Shown one piece after another: positions 51,001 to 64,000 of a stretch of DNA of 64,000 bases. Made by a program: the position numbers and the translations under genes. Origin of the DNA: Cladorhizidae sp. MBARI D1340-BT2 (Eukaryota > Porifera > Demospongiae > Poecilosclerida > Cladorhizidae); assembly GCA_028752905.1 (NCBI GenBank), contig JAQNBH010000008.1, forward strand, positions 1,318,346 through 1,382,345, read 5' to 3'. Position 1 is the first letter of the stretch. Each line of letters begins with the position of its first letter. The notes under the pieces are model-generated. The model saw only the letters and a list, made by a program, of their open reading frames with translations, made no database searches and was not told the DNA's origin.

Positions 51001-54000
51001 GGGGCACTAGTCTATTAAGCTAATAATAAGGGGCACTAGTCTATTAAGCTAATAATAAGGGGCACTAGTCTATTAAGCTAATAATAAGGGGCACTAGTCT
51101 ATTAAGCTAATAATAAGGGGCACTAGTCTATTAAGCTAATAATAAGGGGCACTAGTCTATTAAGCTAATAATAAGGGGCACTAGTCTATTAAGCTAATAA
51201 TAAGGGGCACTAGTCTATTAAGCTAATAATAAGGGGCACTAGTCTATTAAGCTAATAATAAGGGGCACTAGTCTATTAAGCTAATAATAAGGGGCACTAG
51301 TCTATTAAGCTAATAATAAGGGGCACTAGTCTATTAAGCTAATAATAAGGGGCACTAGTCTATTAAGCTAATAATAAGGGGCACTAGTCTATTAAGCTAA
51401 TAATAAGGGGCACTAGTCTATTAAGCTAATAATAAGGGGCACTAGTCTATTAAGCTAATAATAAGGGGCACTAGTCTATTAAGCTAATAATAAGGGGCAC
51501 TAGTCTATTAAGCTAATAATAAGGGGCACTAGTCTATTAAGCTAATAATAAGGGGCACTAGTCTATTAAGCTAATAATAAGGGGCACTAGTCTATTAAGC
51601 TAATAATAAGGGGCACTAGTCTATTAAGCTAATAATAAGGGGCACTAGTCTATTAAGCTAATAATAAGGGGCACTAGTCTATTAAGCTAATAATAAGGGG
51701 CACTAGTCTATTAAGCTAATAATAAGGGGCACTAGTCTATTAAGCTAATAATAAGGGGCACTAGTCTATTAAGCTAATAATAAGGGGCACTAGTCTATTA
51801 AGCTAATAATAAGGGGCACTAGTCTATTAAGCTAATAATAAGGGGCACTAGTCTATTAAGCTAATAATAAGGGGCACTAGTCTATTAAGCTAATAATAAG
51901 GGGCACTAGTCTATTAAGCTAATAATAAGGGGCACTAGTCTATTAAGCTAATAATAAGGGGCACTAGTCTATTAAGCTAATAATAAGGGGCACTAGTCTA
52001 TTAAGCTAATAATAAGGGGCACTAGTCTATTAAGCTAATAATAAGGGGCACTAGTCTATTAAGCTAATAATAAGGGGCACTAGTCTATTAAGCTAATAAT
52101 AAGGGGCACTAGTCTATTAAGCTAATAATAAGGGGCACTAGTCTATTAAGCTAATAATAAGGGGCACTAGTCTATTAAGCTAATAATAAGGGGCACTAGT
52201 CTATTAAGCTAATAATAAGGGGCACTAGTCTATTAAGCTAATAATAAGGGGCACTAGTCTATTAAGCTAATAATAAGGGGCACTAGTCTATTAAGCTAAT
52301 AATAAGGGGCACTAGTCTATTAAGCTAATAATAAGGGGCACTAGTCTATTAAGCTAATAATAAGGGGCACTAGTCTATTAAGCTAATAATAAGGGGCACT
52401 AGTCTATTAAGCTAATAATAAGGGGCACTAGTCTATTAAGCTAATAATAAGGGGCACTAGTCTATTAAGCTAATAATAAGGGGCACTAGTCTATTAAGCT
52501 AATAATAAGGGGCACTAGTCTATTAAGCTAATAATAAGGGGCACTAGTCTATTAAGCTAATAATAAGGGGCACTAGTCTATTAAGCTAATAATAAGGGGC
52601 ACTAGTCTATTAAGCTAATAATAAGGGGCACTAGTCTATTAAGCTAATAATAAGGGGCACTAGTCTATTAAGCTAATAATAAGGGGCACTAGTCTATTAA
52701 GCTAATAATAAGGGGCACTAGTCTATTAAGCTAATAATAAGGGGCACTAGTCTATTAAGCTAATAATAAGGGGCACTAGTCTATTAAGCTAATAATAAGG
52801 GGCACTAGTCTATTAAGCTAATAATAAGGGGCACTAGTCTATTAAGCTAATAATAAGGGGCACTAGTCTATTAAGCTAATAATAAGGGGCACTAGTCTAT
52901 TAAGCTAATAATAAGGGGCACTAGTCTATTAAGCTAATAATAAGGGGCACTAGTCTATTAAGCTAATAATAAGGGGCACTAGTCTATTAAGCTAATAATA
53001 AGGGGCACTAGTCTATTAAGCTAATAATAAGGGGCACTAGTCTATTAAGCTAATAATAAGGGGCACTAGTCTATTAAGCTAATAATAAGGGGCACTAGTC
53101 TATTAAGCTAATAATAAGGGGCACTAGTCTATTAAGCTAATAATAAGGGGCACTAGTCTATTAAGCTAATAATAAGGGGCACTAGTCTATTAAGCTAATA
53201 ATAAGGGGCACTAGTCTATTAAGCTAATAATAAGGGGCACTAGTCTATTAAGCTAATAATAAGGGGCACTAGTCTATTAAGCTAATAATAAGGGGCACTA
53301 GTCTATTAAGCTAATAATAAGGGGCACTAGTCTATTAAGCTAATAATAAGGGGCACTAGTCTATTAAGCTAATAATAAGGGGCACTAGTCTATTAAGCTA
53401 ATAATAAGGGGCACTAGTCTATTAAGCTAATAATAAGGGGCACTAGTCTATTAAGCTAATAATAAGGGGCACTAGTCTATTAAGCTAATAATAAGGGGCA
53501 CTAGTCTATTAAGCTAATAATAAGGGGCACTAGTCTATTAAGCTAATAATAAGGGGCACTAGTCTATTAAGCTAATAATAAGGGGCACTAGTCTATTAAG
53601 CTAATAATAAGGGGCACTAGTCTATTAAGCTAATAATAAGGGGCACTAGTCTATTAAGCTAATAATAAGGGGCACTAGTCTATTAAGCTAAATAAGGGGC
53701 ACTAGTCTATTAAGCTAATAATAAGGGGCACTAGTCTATTAAGCTAATAATAAGGGGCACTAGTCTATTAAGCTAATAATAAGGGGCACTAGTCTATTAA
53801 GCTAATAATAAGGGGCACTAGTCTATTAAGCTAATAATAAGGGGCACTAGTCTATTAAGCTAATAATAAGGGGCACTAGTCTATTAAGCTAATAATAAGG
53901 GGCACTAGTCTATTAAGCTAATAATAAGGGGCACTAGTCTATTAAGCTAATAATAAGGGGCACTAGTCTATTAAGCTAATAATAAGGGGCACTAGTCTAT

Positions 54001-57000
54001 TAAGCTAATAATAAGGGGCACTAGTCTATTAAGCTAATAATAAGGGGCACTAGTCTATTAAGCTAATAATAAGGGGCACTAGTCTATTAAGCTAATAATA
54101 AGGGGCACTAGTCTATTAAGCTAATAATAAGGGGCACTAGTCTATTAAGCTAATAATAAGGGGCACTAGTCTATTAAGCTAATAATAAGGGGCACTAGTC
54201 TATTAAGCTAATAATAAGGGGCACTAGTCTATTAAGCTAATAATAAGGGGCACTAGTCTATTAAGCTAATAATAAGGGGCACTAGTCTATTAAGCTAATA
54301 ATAAGGGGCACTAGTCTATTAAGCTAATAATAAGGGGCACTAGTCTATTAAGCTAATAATAAGGGGCACTAGTCTATTAAGCTAATAATAAGGGGCACTA
54401 GTCTATTAAGCTAATAATAAGGGGCACTAGTCTATTAAGCTAATAATAAGGGGCACTAGTCTATTAAGCTAATAATAAGGGGCACTAGTCTATTAAGCTA
54501 ATAATAAGGGGCACTAGTCTATTAAGCTAATAATAAGGGGCACTAGTCTATTAAGCTAATAATAAGGGGCACTAGTCTATTAAGCTAATAATAAGGGGCA
54601 CTAGTCTATTAAGCTAATAATAAGGGGCACTAGTCTATTAAGCTAATAATAAGGGGCACTAGTCTATTAAGCTAATAATAAGGGGCACTAGTCTATTAAG
54701 CTAATAATAAGGGGCACTAGTCTATTAAGCTAATAATAAGGGGCACTAGTCTATTAAGCTAATAATAAGGGGCACTAGTCTATTAAGCTAATAATAAGGG
54801 GCACTAGTCTATTAAGCTAATAATAAGGGGCACTAGTCTATTAAGCTAATAATAAGGGGCACTAGTCTATTAAGCTAATAATAAGGGGCACTAGTCTATT
54901 AAGCTAATAATAAGGGGCACTAGTCTATTAAGCTAATAATAAGGGGCACTAGTCTATTAAGCTAATAATAAGGGGCACTAGTCTATTAAGCTAATAATAA
55001 GGGCACTAGTCTATTAAGCTAATAATAAGGGGCACTAGTCTATTAAGCTAATAATAAGGGGCACTAGTCTATTAAGCTAATAATAAGGGGCACTAGTCTA
55101 TTAAGCTAATAATAAGGGGCACTAGTCTATTAAGCTAATAATAAGGGGCACTAGTCTATTAAGCTAATAATAAGGGGCACTAGTCTATTAAGCTAATAAT
55201 AAGGGGCACTAGTCTATTAAGCTAATAATAAGGGGCACTAGTCTATTAAGCTAATAATAAGGGGCACTAGTCTATTAAGCTAATAATAAGGGGCACTAGT
55301 CTATTAAGCTAATAATAAGGGGCACTAGTCTATTAAGCTAATAATAAGGGGCACTAGTCTATTAAGCTAATAATAAGGGGCACTAGTCTATTAAGCTAAT
55401 AATAAGGGGCACTAGTCTATTAAGCTAATAATAAGGGGCACTAGTCTATTAAGCTAATAATAAGGGGCACTAGTCTATTAAGCTAATAATAAGGGGCACT
55501 AGTCTATTAAGCTAATAATAAGGGGCACTAGTCTATTAAGCTAATAATAAGGGGCACTAGTCTATTAAGCTAATAATAAGGGCACTAGTCTATTAAGCTA
55601 ATAATAAGGGGCACTAGTCTATTAAGCTAATAATAAGGGGCACTAGTCTATTAAGCTAATAATAAGGGGCACTAGTCTATTAAGCTAATAATAAGGGCAC
55701 TAGTCTATTAAGCTAATAATAAGGGCACTAGTCTATTAAGCTAATAATAAGGGGCACTAGTCTATTAAGCTAATAATAAGGGGCACTAGTCTATTAAGCT
55801 AATAATAAGGGGCACTAGTCTATTAAGCTAATAATAAGGGGCACTAGTCTATTAAGCTAATAATAAGGGGCACTAGTCTATTAAGCTAATAATAAGGGCA
55901 CTAGTCTATTAAGCTAATAATAAGGGGCACTAGTCTATTAAGCTAATAATAAGGGGCACTAGTCTATTAAGCTAATAATAAGGGGCACTAGTCTATTAAG
56001 CTAATAATAAGGGCACTAGTCTATTAAGCTAATAATAAGGGGCACTAGTCTATTAAGCTAATAATAAGGGACACTAGTCTATTAAGCTAATAATAAGGGG
56101 CACTAGTCTATTAAGCTAATAATAAGGGGCACTAGTCTATTAAGCTAATAATAAGGGCACTAGTCTATTAAGCTAATAATAAGGGGCACTAGTCTATTAA
56201 GCTAATAATAAGGGACACTAGTCTATTAAGCTAATAATAAGGGGCACTAGTCTATTAAGCTAATAATAAGGGCACTAGTCTATTAAGCTAATAATAAGGG
56301 GCACTAGTCTATTAAGCTAATAATAAGGGGCACTAGTCTATTAAGCTAATAATAAGGGGCACTAGTCTATTAAGCTAATAATAAGAGGCACTAGTCTATT
56401 AAGCTAATAATAAGGGGCACTAGTCTATTAAGCTAATAATAAGGGCACTAGTCTATTAAGCTAATAATAAGGGGCACTAGTCTATTAAGCTAATAATAAG
56501 GGCACTAGTCTATTAAGCTAATAATAAGGGCACTAGTCTATTAAGCTAATAATAAGGGCACTAGTCTATTAAGCTAATAATAAGGGGCACTAGTCTATTA
56601 AGCTAATAATAAGGGCACTAGTCTATTAAGCTAATAATAAGGGGCACTAGTCTATTAAGCTAATAATAAGGAGCACTAGTCTATTAAGCTAATAATAAGG
56701 GGCACTAGTCTATTAAGCTAATAATAAGGGGCACTAGTCTATTAAGCTAATAATAAGGGCACTAGTCTATTAAGCTAATAATAAGGGGCACTAGTCTATT
56801 AAGCTAATAATAAGGGCACTAGTCTATTAAGCTAATAATAAGGGCACTAGTCTATTAAGCTAATAATAAGGGCACTAGTCTATTAAGCTAATAATAAGGG
56901 GCACTAGTCTATTAAGCTAATAATAAGGGGCACTAGTCTATTAAGCTAATAATAAGGGCACTAGTCTATTAAGCTAATAATAAGGGGCACTAGTCTATTA

Positions 57001-59256
57001 AGCTAATAATAAGGGGCACTAGTCTATTAAGCTAATAATAAGGGGCACTAGTCTATTAAGCTAATAATAAGGGCACTAGTCTATTAAGCTAATAATAAGG
57101 GGCACTAGTCTATTAAGCTAATAATAAGGGGCACTAGTCTATTAAGCTAATAATAAGGGGCACTAGTCTATTAAGCTAATAATAAGGGGCACTAGTCTAT
57201 TAAGCTAATAATAAGGGGCACTAGTCTATTAAGCTAATAATAAGGGGCACTAGTCTATTAAGCTAATAATAAGGGCACTAGTCTATTAAGCTAATAATAA
57301 GGGGCACTAGTCTATTAAGCTAATAATAAGGGGCACTAGTCTATTAAGCTAATAATAAGGGCACTAGTCTATTAAGCTAATAATAAGGGGCACTAGTCTA
57401 TTAAGCTAATAATAAGGGCACTAGTCTATTAAGCTAATAATAAGGGGCACTAGTCTATTAAGCTAATAATAAGGGGCACTAGTCTATTAAGCTAATAATA
57501 AGGGCACTAGTCTATTAAGCTAATAATAAGGGCACTAGTCTATTAAGCTAATAATAAGGGGCACTAGTCTATTAAGCTAATAATAAGGGGCACTAGTCTA
57601 TTAAGCTAATAATAAGGGCACTAGTCTATTAAGCTAATAATAAGGGGCACTAGTCTATTAAGCTAATAATAAGGGGCACTAGTCTATTAAGCTAATAATA
57701 AGGGGCACTAGTCTATTAAGCTAATAATAAGGGGCACTAGTCTATTAAGCTAATAATAAGGGGCACTAGTCTATTAAGCTAATAATAAGGGCACTAGTCT
57801 ATTAAGCTAATAATAAGGGGCACTAGTCTATTAAGCTAATAATAAGGGCACTAGTCTATTAAGCTAATAATAAGGGCACTAGTCTATTAAGCTAATAATA
57901 AGGGCACTAGTCTATTAAGCTAATAATAAGGGGCACTAGTCTATTAAGCTAATAATAAGGGCACTAGTCTATTAAGCTAATAATAAGGGCACTAGTCTAT
58001 TAAGCTAATAATAAGGGGCACTAGTCTATTAAGCTAATAATAAGGGGCACTAGTCTATTAAGCTAATAATAAGGGCACTAGTCTATTAAGCTAATAATAA
58101 GGGCACTAGTCTATTAAGCTAATAATAAGGGCACTAGTCTATTAAGCTAATAATAAGGGGCACTAGTCTATTAAGCTAATAATAAGGGCACTAGTCTATT
58201 AAGCTAATAATAAGGGCACTAGTCTATTAAGCTAATAATAAGGGGCACTAGTCTATTAAGCTAATAATAAGGGGCACTAGTCTATTAAGCTAATAATAAG
58301 GGGCACTAGTCTATTAAGCTAATAATAAGGGGCACTAGTCTATTAAGCTAATAATAAGGGCACTAGTCTATTAAGCTAATAATAAGGGGCACTAGTCTAT
58401 TAAGCTAATAATAAGGGCACTAGTCTATTAAGCTAATAATAAGGGCACTAGTCTATTAAGCTAATAATAAGGGCACTAGTCTATTAAGCTAATAATAAGG
58501 GGCACTAGTCTATTAAGCTAATAATAAGGGGCACTAGTCTATTAAGCTAATAATAAGGGCACTAGTCTATTAAGCTAATAATAAGGGGCACTAGTCTATT
58601 AAGCTAATAATAAGGGCACTAGTCTATTAAGCTAATAATAAGGGGCACTAGTCTATTAAGCTAATAATAAGGGGCACTAGTCTATTAAGCTAATAATAAG
58701 GAGCACTAGTCTATTAAGCTAATAATAAGGGGCACTAGTCTATTAAGCTAATAATAAGGGCACTAGTCTATTAAGCTAATAATAAGGGGCACTAGTCTAT
58801 TAAGCTAATAATAAGGGGCACTAGTCTATTAAGCTAATAATAAGGGCACTAGTCTATTAAGCTAATAATAAGGGCACTAGTCTATTAAGCTAATAATAAG
58901 GGCACTAGTCTATTAAGCTAATAATAAGGGGCACTAGTCTATTAAGCTAATAATAAGGGGCACTAGTCTATTAAGCTAATAATAAGGGGCACTAGTCTAT
59001 TAAGCTAATAATAAGGGCACTAGTCTATTAAGCTAATAATAAGGGGCACTAGTCTATTAAGCTAATAATAAGGGGCACTAGTCTATTAAGCTAATAATAA
59101 GGGGCACTAGTCTATTAAGCTAATAATAAGGGGCACTAGTCTATTAAGCTAATAATAAGGGCACTAGTCTATTAAGCTAATAATAAGGGCACTAGTCTAT
59201 TAAGCTAATAATAAGGGGCACTAGTCTATTAAGCTAATAATAAGGGCACTAGTCTA
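48076..59256. repeat. 29-bp tandem satellite, block 4
   Basis: About 385 copies. From 48076 to about 54990 units are almost identical, except for a 4-bp insertion (GGCACGCACTAG, about 49868-49880) and a 2-bp loss near 53690. From about 55000 to 59256 the array is a 28/29-bp mosaic with rare forms GGGACAC (56069, 56213), GAGGCAC (56386) and GGAGCAC (56671, 58701). The array ends at AGTCTA (59251-59256), where unique DNA begins. Confidence 0.98.
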
Positions 59257-59476
59257 GTTATTGTAATGTCTAAATGAACTTGGTAGTTCATGAGAAACTC
59301 ACACCCTCTCAACTAATTGTGAGGATTAGAAAAGTGTTGTTTGTTTGTTTTTAGGCATCAGCTGTTGCAGTTTTTGGTATAAAAATTAGCATCATTAAAG
59401 TGAGCTAAGAAAAGTTAAGAATCTTGTCATGTCTAGGACCAACTTGAGCAAAGAAATTTATCCAAGGATGCTGTCT
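59257..59476. other. Unique spacer between satellite and 69-bp array
   Basis: Ordinary AT-rich unique sequence with a (GTTT)n-like run near 59337-59351. On the minus strand one frame leaving the 69-bp array reads LRQHPWINFF and ends at a stop at 59405-59407. This resembles the end of a kinase domain but is weak. Nothing else was recognised. Confidence 0.6.
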
Positions 59477-60834
59477 GAGTGGTTCCCTGAAGGCATAGGT
59501 GCCTGTGCAGCCTTCCTCAGCAGCAGAGCAATGGTGAGGGGTCCAGAGTGGTTCCCTGAAGGCATAGGTGCCTGTGCAGCCTTCCTCAGCAGCAGAGCAA
59601 TGGTGAGGGGTCCAGAGTGGTTCCCTGAAGGCATAGGTGCCTGTGCAGCCTTCCTCAGCAGCAGAGCAGTGGTGAGGGGTCCAGAGTGGTTCCCTGAAGG
59701 AGGCATAGGTACCTGTGCAGCCTTCCTCAGCAGCAGAGCAGTGGTGAGGGGTCCAGAGTGGTTCCCTGAAGGCATGCAGCCTTCCTCAGCAGCAGAGCAG
59801 TGGTGAGGGATCCAGAGTGGTTCCCTGGAGGCATAGGTGCCTGTGCAGCCTTCCTCAGCAGCAGAGCAATGGTGAGGGATCCAGAGTGGTTCCCTGGAGG
59901 CATAGGTGCGCCTGTGCAGCCTTCCTCAGCAGCAGAGCAGTGGTGAGGGATCCAGAGTGGTTCCCTGGAGGCATAGGTGCCTGTGCAGCCTTCCTCAGCA
60001 GCAGAGCAATGGTGAGGGGTCCAGAGTGGTTTCCTGAAGGCATAGGTGCCTGTGTAGCCTTCCTCAGCAGCAGAGCAGTGGTGAGGTGTCCAGAGTGGTT
60101 CCCTGGAGGCATAGGTGCCTGTGCAGCCTTCCTCAGCAACAGAGCAGTGGTGAGGGGTCCAGAGTGGTTCCCTGAAGGCATAGGTGCCTGTGCAGCCTTC
60201 CTCAGCAGCAGAGCAATGGTGAGGGGTCCAGAGTGGTTTCCTGAAGGCATAGGTGCCTGTGTAGCCTTCCTCAGCAGCAGAGCAGTGGTGAGGGGTCCAG
60301 AGTGGTTCCCTGGAGGCATAGGTGCCTGTGCAGCCTTCCTCAGCAACAGAGCAGTGGTGAGGGGTCCAGAGTGGTTCCCTGAAGGCATAGTTGCCTGTGC
60401 AGCCTTCCTAAGCAGCAGAGCAGTGGTGAGGGGTCCAGAGTGGTTCCCTGAAGGCATAGGTGCCTGTGCAGCCTTCCTCAGCAGCAGAGCAATGGTGAGG
60501 GGTCCAGAGTGGTTTCCTGAAGGCATAGGTGCCTGTGCAGCCTTCCTCAGCAACAGAGCAGTGGTGAGGGGTCCAGAGTGGTTCCCTGAAGGCATAGGTG
60601 CCTGTGTAGCCTTCCTCAGCAACAGAGCAATGGTGAGGGGTCCAGAGTGGTTTCCTGAAGGCATAGGTGCCTGTGTAGCCTTCCTCAGCAGCAGAGCAGT
60701 GGTGAGGGGTCCAGAGTGGTTCCCTGGAGGCATAGGTGCCTGTGCAGCCTTCCTCAGCAGCAGAGCAATGGTGAGGGATCCAGAGTGGTTCCCTGGAGGC
60801 ATAGGTGCCTGTGTAGCCTTCCTCAGCAGCAGAG
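59477..60834. repeat. 69-bp minisatellite, about 20 copies
   Basis: Tandem units of 69 bp (for example 59477-59545, starting GAGTGGTTCCCTGAAGGCAT) with scattered substitutions. There is one +3 unit (about 59695-59703), one unit missing 10 bp (about 59760-59815) and one +2 unit (about 59909). Since 69 is 23 codons, frames stay open on both strands, but the 10-bp deletion, the +2 unit and a nonsense change at about 60408 interrupt them. In the best plus-strand frame the recurrent substitutions change amino acids (E/G, A/V, S/N, M/V), so purifying selection is not evident. It may lie in a 3' intron or in the last exon of the minus-strand kinase gene. Confidence 0.9.
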
Positions 60835-61081
60835 GGAACATCAGCAGAAGTTGTAGTGGCCATACAATGATTGGCATTCAGTACACAGTGAACAACAAGC
60901 GGCCCATAGAGGCAGTACTTGTGGCACTCCCACTTGACGCTTGAGAATAACACACCGACTATATTAGTTGAAAGTGTGTGTGTGTGTGAATGTATGTGCT
61001 CTTGTTTGATATATGGCAAGGTCAAAGTCCATCGAAGTTTGGCTAGTCAGTATCTTCATATGCACAAATACACTCTAATTT
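60835..61081. other. Unique sequence with a short (TG)n run
   Basis: Unique DNA between two repeat arrays, with a short GT repeat at about 60975-60987. No exon could be recognised on either strand with confidence. Confidence 0.55.
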
Positions 61082-61476
61082 ACAGGGCATCACACCATGT
61101 AACGCTGATTCACAGGACATCACACCATGTAAACCACGCATTAATTCACAGGGCATCACACCATGTAAACACACTAACAGGGCATCACACCATATAAACA
61201 CACACTAATTCACAGGGCATCACACCATGTAAACACATGCTAATTCACATGGCGTCACAGCATGTAAATACATGCTGATTCACAGGACATCGTGCCATGT
61301 AAACACACTAATTCACAGGGCATCACACCATGTAAACACATGCTAATTCACATGGCATCACAGCATGTAAATACATGCTGATTCACAGGACATCGTGCCA
61401 TGTAACACTGATTCACAGGACATCATGCCGTGTAATGCTGATTCACAGGACATCATGCCGTGTAATGCTGATTCAC
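61082..61476. repeat. Degenerate ~35-bp minisatellite
   Basis: About a dozen imperfect copies of a 31-36-bp unit built from CACAGGGCATCACACCATGTAA and ACACATGCTAATT-like pieces. Variants include GGACATCGTGCCATG and CACGGCATGATG-type forms on the other strand. A longer period of about 110 bp is suggested by the similarity of about 61212-61296 to about 61316-61400. It probably lies in an intron of the kinase gene. No coding sense. Confidence 0.8.
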
Positions 61477-61606
61477 TAGGGGTTGTTCTCCTTATATGGA
61501 AACTGTTCTCTGATATTTGTTGACCTCATCTTTTCTCCATGTGCAAAGTTCTCTCTCTCTCTATGCGTAGCTCCCTGCCATCGTGGTAACCTTGCATCAT
61601 TGACCA
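61477..61606. other. Short unique intronic stretch
   Basis: Unique sequence with a (CT)n run at about 61550-61562, next to the distal end of the 25-bp array. On the minus strand the final array unit leads into GTGAGTTTGG, the best donor match of the whole array. This may be the original exon-intron junction. Confidence 0.5.

Positions 61607-64000
<2,394 letters not shown>

Noticed and set aside
4992..59256. CRISPR-like array of 29-bp direct repeats
   Set aside because: Units abut with no spacers, there are no cas genes, and the context is animal.
4992..59256. G-quadruplex array from one GGGG per 29 bp
   Set aside because: The 25-nt loops between G-runs are too long for a stable structure, and many units have only GGG.
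59370..59400. TATA-like GGTATAAAAAT as a promoter
   Set aside because: No gene start follows on that strand; AT-rich DNA gives such matches by chance.
59429..61025. Protein of 23-residue repeats from the 69-bp array
   Set aside because: Open on both strands, interrupted by a 10-bp deletion, a +2 unit and a nonsense change, with amino-acid-changing variation.

Overview
The window is eukaryotic (animal) genomic DNA dominated by tandem repeats. Of 64 kb, about 48 kb is a 29-bp satellite, 4.9 kb is a 27-bp satellite, about 5.4 kb is one intact LTR retrotransposon, and the last 4.7 kb is part of a spliced protein-kinase gene with several minisatellites. Evidence for a metazoan is the spliced STE11/MAP3K-type kinase, a Ty3/gypsy element of a type familiar from marine invertebrates, and a piggyBac-like fragment. 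A sponge or similar marine invertebrate is my guess; the sequence alone does not settle it.

Layout. 1-4891: 27-bp satellite with higher-order duplications. 4892-4991: 100-N gap. 4992-22613: 29-bp satellite. 22614-23475: truncated piggyBac-like insertion starting exactly at a TTAA of the satellite. 23476-42303: 29-bp satellite. 42304-47744: complete Ty3/gypsy element on the minus strand, with identical 212-bp LTRs, a 5-bp target duplication and one 1616-codon gag-pol frame. 47745-47975: 29-bp satellite. 47976-48075: 100-N gap. 48076-59256: 29-bp satellite. 59257-61606: unique DNA, a 69-bp minisatellite and a degenerate ~35-bp repeat. 61607-64000: minus-strand MAP3K-like kinase exons, two of which end inside tandem arrays.

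Two observations stand out. (1) The kinase gene has tandem arrays built from its own exon-intron junctions. Exon 63621-63772 ends in about five 60-bp copies, and exon 62603-62745 ends in about forty 25-bp copies. Each copy carries the exon end plus the start of the intron, so the splice donor itself is multiplied. (2) The retrotransposon has no tRNA-like primer site. The 16 nt next to its 5' LTR are perfectly complementary to 16 nt inside the LTR that begin at an initiator-like TCAGTT, which predicts Tf1-style self-priming in an element with no visible chromodomain.

The 29-bp satellite has near-perfect core zones and mosaic 28/29-bp zones; almost all variation falls in one G-run, and both transposon insertions lie in mosaic zones. 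Repeat copy numbers depend on the assembly and the two fixed-size gaps.
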